This document shows, piece by piece, positions 1 to 11,095 of a stretch of DNA of 64,000 nucleotides (the first letter of the stretch is position 1; each line of letters begins with the position of its first letter). The position numbers and the translations under genes were made by a program. This DNA comes from Megascapheus bottae. Taxonomy: Eukaryota; Chordata; Mammalia; Rodentia; Geomyidae. Location: contig JANJXV010000049.1 in the NCBI GenBank assembly GCA_024803745.1, forward strand, positions 4,813,501-4,877,500. Direction: 5' to 3'. Under the pieces are notes generated by a model. The model did no database searches. It saw only the letters and a program-made list of their open reading frames with translations, and was not told the DNA's origin.

Positions 1-855
1 TTACTGTTAGGCTTAGGGTTAGGGTAAGGGTAACGGTTAGGGTTAGGGTTAGGGTTAGCATTAGGTTTAGAGTAAGGGTAAGGGGTAGGGTTAGGGTTAG
101 GGTTAGGTTAGGTTTAGGTTAGAGTTAGGGTAAGGCAAGGGTCAGGTTTAGGGTTAGGTTTAGGGTTAGGCTTAAGGTTGAGATTTGGGTTAGGCTTAGT
201 GTTAGGGTAAGGGTTACTGTTAGGGTAAGGGTAAGGGTTAGTGGTAGGGTTAGGGTTAGGGTTAAGGTTGAGGTTAGGGTTAGAGTTAGAGTAAAGGTTA
301 GGGTTAGGGTTAGGGTAAGGTTTAGGGTTAGTGTTAGGGTTACGGTTAGAGTTAGGATTAGGATTAGGTTAAGAGTAAGGGTTAGGATTAGAGTTACGGT
401 TAGGTTAAGGGTTAGGTTTAAGGGTTAGGGTTAGGGTAAGCATAAGGGTTAAGGTTAGGGTTAGGGTTAGGGTTAAGGATAGGGGTAGGGTTAGGGTAAC
501 CGGAAGGGTTAGACAAAGGTTAGGGTTAGGGTTAGGGTAAGAGTTAGGGTTATTGTTAGGGTTAGATTTTGGGTTTGGTTTAGGGTAAGGGTAAGGGTAA
601 GGGTTAGGGTTAACTTTAGGGTTAGGGTTAGGGTTAGCGTAAGGGTAAGGGTTGGGGCTTGGTTTAGGGTTAGGGGTAGGGTAAGGGTAATTGTTAGGTT
701 TAGGGTTAGGTTTAGGCTTAGGGTTAGGGTTAGGGTTAGGGAAAAGATAAGTTTTAGGGTTAAGGTTAGGTTTAGGGTTAGGGTTAGGGTTAAGGTTAGG
801 GTTAAGGTTAGGGTAAGTGTAAGCGTTAGGTTTAGGGTTAGGGTTAATTTTAGGG

Positions 856-886
<31 letters not shown>

Positions 887-1463
887 AAGGGTTAGGTTTA
901 TGGTTAGGGTTAGGTTAAGGTTTAGGGTTAGGGTTAGGGTAAGGGTAAGGTTTAGGGTTAGGGTTAGGTTAGGGTTAGGGTTAAGGTTAGGGTAAGTGTT
1001 AGGGTTGTGGTTAGGGTTAGTGTTTGGGTAAGGGTACGGGTTATGGTTAGGGTTAGGGTGAGGGGTTAGGGTTAGGGTTAGGATTAGGGTTAGGGTCAGG
1101 GTTAGGGTTAGTGTAAGGGTAAGGGTGAGGGTTAAGTTTAGGGTTAAGATTAGATTTAGGGTTAGGTTAGGGTGAGGGTTAGGTTAAGGGTAAGGGTTAG
1201 GGTTAGGGTTAGGGTAAGGTTTAGGGTTAGGTTTTGGGTAAGGGTAAGGGTTAGGGTTAGGGTTAGGGAAGGGGTAAATGTTTGGGTTAGGGTTAGGGTT
1301 AGAGTAAGGATTAGGGTTAGGGATAGGGTAAGTTTTAGGGTTAGGGTTAGGGTTAGCATTAAGTTTAGGGTTAGGGTTAAGGTAAGGGTAAGGGTTAGGG
1401 TTAGGCTTAGGGTTAGGGTTAGGGTAAGGGTAAGGATTAGGGTTAGGTTTAGGGTTAGGTTTA

Positions 1464-1497
<34 letters not shown>

Positions 1498-2755
1498 AAG
1501 GGTTAGGGTTAAGGTTAGGTTTCCGGTTAGGGTTAGGGTTGGGGTAAGGGTAAAGTTTAGCGTTAGGATTAGGGTAGGGTTAGGGTCAAGGTTAGGGTAA
1601 GTGTTAGGGTTTGGATTAGGGTTAGGGTTTGGGTAAGGGTAAGCTTTAGGGTTAGGATTAGGGTTAGGGTTAGGGTAAGGGTTAGGGTTAAGGTTAGAGT
1701 TAGGTTTATGGTTAGGGTTAGGGTAAGTGTAAGGGTTAGGGTTAGGGTTAGGTTTAGGGTTACAGTTAGGGATAGTTTTAGGGTTGGGGTAAGGGTATGT
1801 GTTAGGATTAGGGTTAGGGTTAGGGTTAGCGTTAGGTTAAGGGTAAGTATTAGGGTTAGGGTAAGGGTTAAGGTTAGGGTAACGGTTAGGGTTACGGTTA
1901 GGGTTAGGTTTAGGGTAAGGGTTAGGGTTAGGTTTAGGGTTAGGGTTGGGGTTAGAGTTAGGTTTAGGGTTAGGGTAAGGGTGAGGTTTAGGGTTAGGGT
2001 TAGGGTTAGGGTAAGGGCTAGGGTTAGGGTTAGGGTAGAATTTAGGGTAAGGGTAAGTGTTAGGTGTAGGGTTAGGGTTAGGATAAGGGTAAGACAGGTT
2101 TAGGGTTAGGGTTAGGGTTAGGTTTAGGGGTTAGGGTTAGGGATAGGTTTAGGGTTAGGGTTAGGGTTAGGGGTTATAGTTTGTGTTAGGTTTAGGTTAA
2201 GGGTTAGGGTTAGGTTTAGGGTTAGGGTTAGGTTTAGGATTAGGGTTAGGGTTAGGGTTAGGGTAAGGGTTAGGTTTAGGGTTTGTGTTAGGGTAAATGT
2301 TAGGGTTATGTTTAGTAGTAGGGTAAGGGTTAGCGTTAGGGTTAGGGTAAGGATAAGGGTCAGTGTTATGCTTAGGGTTAGGTTTAGGGTTAGGGTAAGG
2401 GTAACGTTCAGTGTTAGGCTTAGGGTTAGGTTTAGGGTTAGGGTAAGGGTAATGGTTAGGGTTAGGATTAGGAGTAGGGTTAGGGTTAGGGTTAGTGTTT
2501 GGGTTAGGGTTAGGTTTAGGGTTAGGTTAAGGGTTAGGTTTGGTTTAGGGTTAGTGTTAGGGTAAGGGTATGTGTTAGGGTTAGGGTTAGGGTTAGGTTA
2601 GGGTTAGCGTTAGGGTAAGGGTAAGGGTTAGGGTTAGGGTTAGGGTTAACGTAAGGGTAAGGGTTAGGGTTAGGGTTAGTGTTAGGTTTAGGGTAAGGGT
2701 TAGGGGTAGGTTTAGGATAAGGGTAAGGTTTAGGGTTAGGGTTAGGGTTAGGGTT
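1..2755 (+). repeat. TAAGGG-type domain, first part
   Basis: Canonical TTAGGG is interspersed mainly with TAAGGG (T2 to A), often as a GGGTAAGGGTAAGGG doublet, plus TTAGGT, TTAAGG and TTAGTG. GTAGGG is only sporadic. The word GCATTAAG near 1356 recurs elsewhere in this domain type. There is no sequence outside the hexamer family. The left edge continues beyond the window. The right edge is placed where GGGGTA-containing words become frequent. Confidence 0.85.
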
Positions 2756-3315
2756 ACTGTTACGGTTACGGTTACGGTTAGGGGTATTGTTCGTGTTAGG
2801 GGTAGGGTTAGGTTTACAGTTAGGGTTAGGGTTAGGGTAGGGTTTTAGGGTTAGCGTTGGGTTAGGTTAGGGTTAGGAGTAGCGGTAGAGGTAGGGGTAG
2901 GGTTAGGGTTAATGTTAGGGGTAGCGGTAGGCGTAGGGTTAGGTTTAGGGGTAGGCATAGATTTAGGTGTAGGGTTAGGGTTAGGGTTAGGGTTAGGGGT
3001 AGGGTTAGGGTTAGAGTTAGGGGTAGGGTTAGGGTTAGGGGTAGGGATAGGGGTAGGCTTATGGTTAGGGTAAGGGTTAGGGTTAGGGGTAGGATTAGGT
3101 TTAGGTTTAGGGTTAGGGTTAGGGTTAGCATTAGGCGTAGGGTTAGTGTTAGGGTTAGGGTTACCGTTAGGAGTAGGGTAGGGTTAGGTTTAGGGGTAGG
3201 GGTAGGGTTAGGGTTAGGGTTAGGGTTAGCCTTAGGGTTAGTTTTAGTGTTAAGGTTAGGGATAGGGAAAGGAGTAGGGTTAGGGTTAGCGTTAGGGTTA
3301 GCGTTAGGGTTAGGG
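2756..3315 (+). repeat. Island of GTAGGG-type repeat inside the TAAGGG domain
   Basis: For about 560 bases the variant spectrum changes. Consecutive TTACGG units near 2760-2780 lead into GGGGTATTG at about 2783, then GTAGGG units dominate (2880-3070 and 3180-3210) and TAAGGG almost vanishes. It returns at about 3315. The words resemble the K region of the distal higher-order repeat (compare 60,025-60,070) and parts of I and F. I infer a small transferred or relict piece of the 31-64 kb domain class; no precise source copy was identified. Confidence 0.7.
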
Positions 3316-3837
3316 TAAGGGTAAGGTTTAGGGTTAGTGTTAGGTTTAGGTTTAGGTTTGGAGTTAAAGTTAGGGTCAGGGTTAGGGTAAGGGTTAGTGT
3401 TAGGGTTAGGGTTAAGTTTAGGGTTAGGGTTAGGGTTAGGATTAGTGTTAAGTTTAGGTTTAGGGTTAGGGTAAGGGTAAGGGTTAGGGTTAGGGTTAGG
3501 GTTAGGGGTTAGGGTTAGGGTTAGGATTAGGGGTTAGGGTTAGGGTTAGGGTTAGGTTTAGGTTTAGGGTTGGTTTTAGGGTAAGGGTAAGGGTTAGGGT
3601 TAGGGTTAGGGTTTTGGTTACGGTAAAGGCTAGGGCTAGGGTTAGGGTTAGGGAAAGGGTAAGGGTTAGGGTTAGGGTTAGGTTTAGGGTAAGGGTTATG
3701 GTTAGGGGTTAGGTTTAGTGTTAGGGTTAGGGTTAGGGTAAGGGTTAGGGTTATGGTCAGTGTTAGGGTTAGAGTTAGGGTTAGGGTTAGGGTAAGGGTA
3801 AGTGTTAGGGTTAGGGTTAGGGTTAGGGTTAGTGTTA

Positions 3838-4256
3838 GGACTAGTGTTAGTGGTAAGGTTAGGGTTAGTGTAAGGGTTAGTGTTAGGTTTAGGGTAATGG
3901 TTAGGGAAAGGGGAAGGGTTAGGGTTAGGTTTAGGGTTAGGGTTAGGGTAAGGTAAGGGTTAGGATTAATGTTAGGGTTAGTGTTAGGGTTAGGGTAAAG
4001 GTTAGGGTTAGGGTTAGGGTTAGGGTAAGGGTTAGGGTTAGGGTTAGGACTAGTGTTAGTGGTAAGGTTAGGGTTAGTGTAAGGGTTAGTGTTAGGTTTA
4101 GGGTAATGGTTAGGGAAAGGGGAAGGGTTAGGGTTAGGTTTAGGGTTAGGGTTAGGGTAAGCTAAGGGTTAGGATTAATGTTGGGGTTAGTGTTAGGGTT
4201 AGGGTAAAGGTTAGGGTTAGGGTTAGGGTTAGGGTAAGGGTTAGGGTTAGGGTTAG
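3838..4256 (+). repeat. 209-bp tandem duplication
   Basis: The word CTAGTGTTAGTGGTAAGG occurs at 3841 and again at 4050, an offset of 209. The following landmarks keep that offset: an AATGG unit, GGGAAAGGGGAAGG, then TTAGGATTAATGTT. The two copies abut and differ at only a few bases by eye, for example GGTAAGGTAAGG against GGTAAGCTAAGG, and TGTTAGGG against TGTTGGGG. The offset is not a multiple of six, so the event joined two different hexamer phases. Confidence 0.85.
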
Positions 4257-5639
4257 GGTTAAGGTTAGGGTTAGTGTTAGTGTTAGGGTTAGGGCAAGGG
4301 TAAGGGTTAGGGTTAGGGTTACTGTTAAGGTTAGGGTTAGGGTTAGGGTTAGGCTAAGGGTTAGGGTTTGGTTTGGATTAGGGTTAGAGTTAGGATTAGG
4401 GTTAGGCTAAGTGTAAGGGTTTGGTTTAGGGTTAGGGTTAGGGTAAGGGTTAGGGTTAGGGGTTGTTGGTAGGTTTAGGGTACGGGTTAGGGACAGGGGT
4501 TAGGGTTAGGGTTAGTTTTAGTGTAAGGGTTAGGGTTAGGGTTAGGGTTAGGGTTAGGATGAGGGTAAGTGTTAGGGTTAGGCTTAGGGTTAGCATTAAG
4601 TTTAGGGTTAGGGTTAGGGTTACGGTAAGGGTAAGGGTTAGCATTAGGGTTAGGTTTAGGGTTAGGGTTAGAGTTAGGGTTAGGGTTAGGATGAGGGTAA
4701 GGGTTAGGGTTAGTGTTAGGTTTAGGTTTAGGGTTTAGGGTTACGGTTAGGTTAAGGGTAAGTTTTAGGTTTAGGGTTAGGGTTATGGTTAGGGTTAGGT
4801 TTAGGGTTACGTTTAGTTGTAGGGTTAGGGTTAAGGTAAGTGTAAGGGTTAGGGTTAGGGTAGGATTAAGGTTAGGGTTAGGGTTAGGGAAATGGTAACG
4901 TTTAGGGTTAGGGATAGGGTAAGGATTAGGGTTAGGTTATGCTTAGGGTAAGGGTGAGGTTTAGGGTTAGGAATAGCATTAAGGTTAGGGTTAGGGTAAG
5001 TGTAAGGTTTAGGGTTAGGGTTAGTGTTAGGTTTAGGGTTAGGTAAGGGTAAGGGTTAGGGTTAGTGTTAGAGTTAGGGTTAGGGTTAGGATAAGGGCAA
5101 GGCTTAGGGTTACGGTTAGGGTTAGGATTAGCGGATAGGGTTAGGCTTAGGATAAGGGTTAGGGTTAGGTTTAGGGTAAGGTTTAGGTTAGGGGTACGGT
5201 TAGGGTTAGGTTTAGGGTTAGGTTTAGGGTTAGGGGAAGTGTTAAGTTTAGGGTTATGGTTTGGGATAGGGTAAGGGGAAGGGTCAGGGTTAGCGGTTAG
5301 GTTAGGGTTAGGGTTAGGTTTAGGGTTAGGGTTCGAGTAAGGTTAAGGGTGAGGGTTAGGGTTAGGGTTAGGGTTAAGGTTAGGTTTAGGGTTAAGGTTA
5401 GGGTTAGGGGAAGGGTTACGGTTAGGCTTATGGTTAAAGTTAGGGTAAGGATTAGGGTTAGGCTTAGGGTAAGGGTTATGGTTAGGGTTAGGGTTAGGGA
5501 AAGGGTTAGGTTTGGGTTAGGGTTAGGATTGGGGTAAGGATTAGGGTTAGGGTTAGGGTAAGGTTTAGGGTTAGGGTTAGGGTAAGAGTAAGGGTTAGGG
5601 TTAGGGTTAGGATTAGGTTTAGGTTTAGGGTAAGGGTTA

Positions 5640-6190
5640 GGGTTAGGTTTAGGGTAAAGGTAAGGTTTAGGGTTAGGGTTAGGGTTAGGGTTACTGTTAG
5701 GTTTAGGATTAGGGTTAGGGTTAGGGTTAGGGTTACTGTAAGGGTAAGGGTTAGGGTTAAGGTTAGGGTTAGGTTTAGGGTTAGGGTTATTGTAAGGGTT
5801 AGGGTTAGGGTAAGGGTAATGGTTAGGGTTAGGGTTAGGTTTAGGGTAAGGTTAAGGGTTAAGGTTAGCGTTAGGGTGAAGGTTAGGGTTAGGGTTAGGG
5901 GTTAGGGTTCGAGTTAGTGTAAGGGTTAGGTTTAGGGTTAGGGTTAGCATTAAGGTAAGGGTTAGGGTTGGGGTAAGTGTAAGGGTTAGGTTTAGGGTTA
6001 GGTTAAGGTTAGGGTTAGTGTTAGGGTTAGGGTTAGGGTTAGGGTAAGGGTTAGGTTTAGGTTTAGGGTAAAGGTAAGGTTTAGGGTTAGGGTTAGGGTT
6101 ACTGTTAGGTTTAGGGTTAGGGATAGGGTTAGGGTTAGTGTAAGGGTAAGGGTTAGGGTTAAGGTTAGGGTTAGGGTCAAGGTTAAGGTT
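5640..6190 (+). repeat. Local duplication of about 140 bp at offset 394-414
   Basis: The word GTAAAGGTAAGG occurs near 5655 and 6069. Each is followed by a TTACTG unit and then TGTAAGGGTAAGGGTTAGGG with an AAGG-containing tail, near 5746 and 6140. The spacing between landmarks differs slightly, so the copies have gained or lost hexamers. The intervening sequence is ordinary TAAGGG-type repeat. Confidence 0.55.
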
Positions 6191-7724
6191 AGGGTTAGGG
6201 TTAGCGAAAGGATAAGGGTTAGGGTTAGGTTTAGGGTTAGGGATAGGGTTAGGGTTAGGATTACTGTTAGGTTTAGGGTTAGGGTTAGGGTTAGGGTTAG
6301 GGTAAGGGTAAGGGTAAGGTTTAGGGTTAGGGATAGGTTTTGGGTTAGGGAAAGGTTAAGAGTTAGTGTAAGGGTTATGTTTAGGTTTAGGGTTAGGGTT
6401 AGAGTTAGGGTTAGGGTTAGGGTAAGGGTTAGGGTTAGGTGTCAGGGTTAGGGTAAGAGTTAGGGTGAGGGTAAGGGTTAGGGTGTGGTTTAGGGTTAGG
6501 GTTAGAGTTAGGGTTAGGGTTAGGTTAAGGGTAAGGGTTAGTGTTAGAGTTAGGGTTAGGATTAGCGGTTAGTGTTAGGCCTAGGGTTAGGGTTAGGGTA
6601 AGGGTTAGGGTTAGGTTAAGGGTAAGTGTTAGGGTTAGGGTTAGGGTTAGGGTAAGGGTTAGGGTTAGTGTTAGGGTTAGGTTTAGGGTTAGGTTTAGGT
6701 TTAGGTTTAGGTTTAGGGAAGTGTTAGGGTTAGGGTTAGGGTTAGGGATAGCGTAAGGGTATGGGTTAGGGTTAGGGGTTAGGATTAGGGTTAGGGTTAG
6801 GTTTAGATTTAGGGTTAGAGTAAAGGTAAGGGCTAGGGTTAGGGTTAGGGTTAGGGTTAGGGTAAAGGTTAGGTTTAGGGAAAGTCCTAGGTTTAGGGTA
6901 AGGATTAGGACTAGGGTTAGGGTAAGGTTTAGGGTTAGGGTTAGGGTTAGCATTAAGTTTAGGGTTAGGGTTAGGTTTAGGGTTAGGGTTAGGTTTAGGA
7001 TGAAGGTAAGGATTAGGTTTTGGGTTAGGGTTTTGTTAGTATTAAGGTTAGGCTTAGGGTTAGGGTAAGGGTGAGGATAAGGGTTAGGGTTAGGGTTAGT
7101 GTTAGTGTTAGGGTTAGGGTTAGGGTTAGGGTTAGGTTTAGAGTTAGGGTTATTTTTAGGGTTAGGGTTAGGGTAAGGGTAAGGGTTAGGTTTAGGGTTA
7201 GGGTTAGGTTTAGAGTTAGGGTAAGGGTAAGGGTTAGGGTGAGTTGTAGGGTTAGGGTTAAAATTAGGTTTAGGGTTATGGTTAGGGTTAGGGTAGGGGT
7301 AAGGGTTAGGGTTATGGTAAGGGTTAGGGTTAGGGAAAGGGTAAGAGTTGGGCTTAGGGTCAGGGTTAGGGTAAGGATAAGGGTTAGGTTTAGGGTTAGG
7401 GTAAGGGTTAGGTTTAGGGTTAGGGTTAGAGTTAGGGTTAGGGTAAGGATAAGGGTTATGATTAAGTTTAGGGTTAGGATTTGGGTAAGGGTAAGGTTAG
7501 GGTTAAGGTTAGTGTTACGGTTAGGGTTAAGTTTAGTGTTAGGGTTAGGGGAAGGGTAAGGTTTAGGTTTAGGGTTAGGGGTTAGGGGAAGTGTTCGGGT
7601 TAGGGTAAGGCTAAGGTTTAGGGTTAGAGTTAAGGTTAGGGTTAGGTTTAGGGTTAGGATAAGTGTAAGGGTTAGGGTTAGGGTTAGGTTTAGGGTTAGG
7701 ATTAGGGTAAGGGTTAGGGTTAGG

Positions 7725-7892
7725 GTTAGTGTTAGGGTTAGGTTTGGGGTTAAGGTTAGGTTAAGGGTTAGGGTTAGGGTAAAGGTTAGGGATAGGTTTA
7801 GAGTTAGGGTTAGTGTTAGGGTTAGGTTTGGGGTTAGGGTTAGGTTAAGGGTTAGGGTTAGGGTAAAGGTAAGGGTTAGGGTTAGGGTTAGG
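7725..7892 (+). repeat. 84-bp tandem duplication
   Basis: The word GGTTAGGTTTGGGGTTA occurs at about 7738 and 7822. The same order of GGTTAAGGG and GGTAAAGG words follows each. The offset is 84 bases, exactly 14 hexamers, so register is preserved. The copies differ by about two substitutions by eye. Confidence 0.75.
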
Positions 7893-9099
7893 GTAAGGGT
7901 ATGTGTTAGGGTTATGGTTAGGGTTAGGCTTAGTGTTAGGGTTAGGGTAAGGGTAAGGGTTAGGGTTAGGTTTAGGGTTAGTTTTAGGGTTAGGGTTAGG
8001 GCTAGGGTTAGTGTTAGGGTTAGTGTTAGGTTTAGGGTTATGGTTAGGGTAAGGGTTAGGGTTAGGGTTTGATTTAGGGTTAGTGTAAAGGTAAGGGTTA
8101 GGATTAATGTTAGGGTTAGGGTTAGGGTTAGGGTTAGGGTTAGGATAAGTGTAAGTTACGGTTTGCGTTGGGGTTAGTGTAAGGGTTAGGGTTAAGGTTA
8201 GGATTAAGTTTAGGGTTTGGGTTAGGGTTAGGCTTAGGGTTAGGGAAATTGTTAGGGTTTGGGTGAGGGTTAAGTTTAGAGTTAGGGTTAGAGTTAGGGT
8301 TAGGGTAAAGGTTAGGGTTACGGTTAGTGTTAAGGTTAGGGTAAGGGTAAGGGTTAGAGTTACGGTTAGGGTTAGGTTAGGTTTAGGGTTAGGGTTAGGG
8401 TAAGGGTAAGGGTTATGGTTAGGGTTAGGGTTAGGGTTAAAGTTAGGGTTAGGGTTATGGTTAGGGTTAGGGTAAGTTTATGGCTTAGGGTTAGGGTTAG
8501 GATTAGGTTGAGAATACAGGTAAGGTTTAGGGTTAGGGTTAGGGTTAGGGTTAGCGTTAGGTTTAGGGTTAGGGTTAGGGTAAGGGAAAGGTTTAGGGTT
8601 AGGGTCAGGGTTAAGGTTAGTGTTAGGGTAAATGTTAGGGTTAGGATTGTGGTTAAGGTTAGGGTTATTGTTAGGGTTAGGGTAAGGGTAAGGTTTAGGG
8701 TTAGGGTTAGGGTTAAGGTTAGGGTTAGAGTTAGGCTAAGGGTTAGGGTTAGGGTTGGGGTAAGGGTTAGGGTTTGTGTTAGGGTTAGGGTTAGAGTTAG
8801 GGTTAGGGTTAGGGTAAGGGTTAGGGTTAGGGTTAGGGTTAGGGTAAGGTTTAGGGTTAGGGTTTAGGTTTAGGTTTAGGATAAGGATTAGGGTAGGGGT
8901 TAGGGTTAGGGTAAGGGTTAGGGTTAGGTTTAGGGTTAGGTAAAGGTTAGGGTTAGGGTTAGGGTTAGGGTTAGGGAAAGGGTAAGGGTTAGGGTTAGGG
9001 TTGGGTTTAGGGTAAGGATAATGGTTAGGTTAGGTTTAGGGTAAGGGTTAGGGTTAACGTTAGGGTTAGGTTAGAATTAAGGTTAGAGTTAGGGTTAGG

Positions 9100-9900
9100 G
9101 TAAGGGTAAGGGTTAGGTTTAGGGTTAGGGTAAGGGTAAGGGTTAGGGTTAGTCTTAGGGTTAGGGTGAGCGTTAGGGTTAGGGGTTAGAGTTAATGTTA
9201 GGGTTAGGGTAAGGGTTAGGGTTAGGGTTGGGGTAAGGTTTCGGTTTAGGGTTAATGTAAGGCTAACTGTTAGTGTTAGTGTTAGGGTAAGGGTTAGGTT
9301 AGGGTTAGCTTTAGGGTAAGTCTAAGGGTTAAAGTTAGGATTAGGGTTGGGGTTAGGGTTAGGGGTTAGGGTTAGAGTTAGGGTAAGGGTAAGTGTTAGG
9401 TTTAGGGTTAAGTTTAGGATAAGGCTAAGGGTAAGGGTTAGGGTTATGGTTAGGGTTAAGGTTAGGGTTAGTGTTAGGGTTAGGGTTAGGGTTAGGGTAA
9501 GGGTAAGGGTTAGGGTTAGGGTTAAGGTTAGGGTTAGGGTTTGGGTTAGGCTAAGGGTTAGGGTTTGGTTTAGGGTAAGGGTTAGGGTTAGGGTTAGGGT
9601 TAGGGTTAGAGGTAGGGTTAGGGTTAGAGTAAGGGTAAGGGTTTGGGTTAGGGTTAGGGTTAGGGTAAGGGTAAGGGTTAGGGTTAGTGTTAGCTTAAGG
9701 ATTAGTGTTAGGGTTAGGGTTAGGTTTAGGGTTAGGGTAAGGGTAAGGGTTAGGGTTCGGGTTAGGTTTAGGGTTAGAATTAGGGTAAGGGTTAGGGTTA
9801 GGGTTAGGTTTAGGGTTAGGGTAAGGGTAAGGGTTAGGGTTAGGGTAAGGGTTAGGGTTAGGGTAAAGGTTAGGGTTAGGGTTAGGGTTATGGTTAGGGT
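9100..9900 (+). repeat. Copy 1 of a dispersed segment (also 17.2-17.8 and 18.4-18.96 kb)
   Basis: The landmark GTAAGGCTAACTGTTAG at about 9257 recurs at 17,338 and 18,608. Each is followed by a GCTTTAGGGTAA word and a TCTAAGGGTTAAAG word. Next comes AAGTTTAGGATAAGG at about 9411, 17,473 and 18,763. The offset from the first copy to the second is close to 8,081 bases near the landmark. This is a distant duplication inside the TAAGGG domain, with indels between copies. Confidence 0.75.
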
Positions 9901-11095
9901 TAGTTTTAGGGTTAGGTAAGGGTAAGGTTTAGGGTTAGGATTAGGGTTAGCGTTAGTGTTAGAGTTGGTGTTAGGTTTAGAGGTAGGGTTAGGGTAAGGG
10001 TAAGGGTTAGGGTTAGGGTTAGGATTACGTTTAGGGTACAGGTAAGGTTTAGGGTTAGTTTTAGGGTTAGGATTAGTTTTAGGGTTAGGGTTAGAGTAAG
10101 GGCAGTGATTAGGGTTAGGGTTTGGGTTAGGGTTAAGGTTAGTGTTAGGGTAAGGGTTAGGGCTAGGGTTATGGTTAAGGTTCGGGTTAGAGTTAGGGTT
10201 AGGGTTAGGGTTAGGGTAAGGATAAGGGTTAGGTTTAGGGTTAGGATAAGGTTTAGGGTTAGGGGTTAGGTTTAGGGTTGGGGATAGGGTTAGGGTTAGG
10301 TTTAGGGATAGGCTAAGGGTTAGGGTTACGGTTAGGGTAAGGGTTAGGGTTTGGATTAGGGTTAGGGTTAGAGTTAGGGTGAGGGTTAGGGTAAGGGTAA
10401 GGGTTAGGGTTAGGGGTTAGTTTTAGGTTTAGGATAAGGATTAGGGTAGGGGTTAGGGTTAGGTAAGGGTTAGGGTTAGGATTAGGGTAAGGGTTAGGGT
10501 TTGGGTAAGGGTTATGGTTAGTGTTAGGGTAAGGGTTAGGGTTAAGGGTTAGCTTTAGGTTTAGGATAAGGATTAGGGTATGGGTTAGGGTTAGGCGTTA
10601 GCGTTAGGGTTAGGGTAAGGGTTATGGTTAGGGTTCGGGGTCAGGGTTAGTGTTAGGGTTAGGGTAAGTGTTATGGATAGGGTTAATGTTAGGGTAAGGC
10701 TAAGGGTTAGAGTTAGGGTTAGGCTTATCGTAAGTTTTAGGGTTAGGGTTAGGTTTAGCGTTAGGATTAAGGTTCGGGTTAGGGTTAGGGGTTAGGGTTA
10801 GTGTTAGCGTTAGGGTAAGGATTACGGTTAGTGATAGGGTAAGGTTTAGGGTTAGGATTAGGGTAAGGGTTAGGGTTAAGGTTAGTGTTAGGGTGAGGTT
10901 GAGGATTAGGGTTAGGGTTAGGGTAAGGGTTAGGGTAAAGGTTAGGGTTAGGGTTAGGGTTATGGTTAGGGTTAGTTTTAGGGTTAGGGTTAGGGTAAGG
11001 GTTAGGGTTAGGGTTAGGGTTAGCGTTAGTGTTAGAGTTCGTGTTACGTTTAGAGGTAGGGTTAGGGTAAGGGTAAGGGTTAGGGTTAGGGTTAG
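9840..11095 (+). repeat. Pair of about 180-bp copies 1,072 bp apart
   Basis: The copies lie at 9840-10,020 and 10,912-11,095. TTAGTTTTAGGG occurs at about 9900 and 10,972. GTTTAGAGGTAGGG occurs at about 9975 and 11,048. Both pairs are about 1,072-1,073 bases apart. Between them lies ordinary TAAGGG-type repeat containing two copies of GGATAAGGATTAGGGTA (about 10,430 and 10,562), a word also present at about 8880. Confidence 0.65.

Noticed and set aside
3838..4256. CRISPR-like or other regularly spaced repeat-spacer array
   Set aside because: Repeats abut or are spaced irregularly, the 'spacers' are the same hexamer family, and the sequence is eukaryotic telomere type with no cas-like genes.
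8505..8525. Odd word near 8,510 (GAGAATACAGG) as a possible unique insert
   Set aside because: Only about 10 bases depart from the repeat and flanks resume at once; it reads as several adjacent substitutions.
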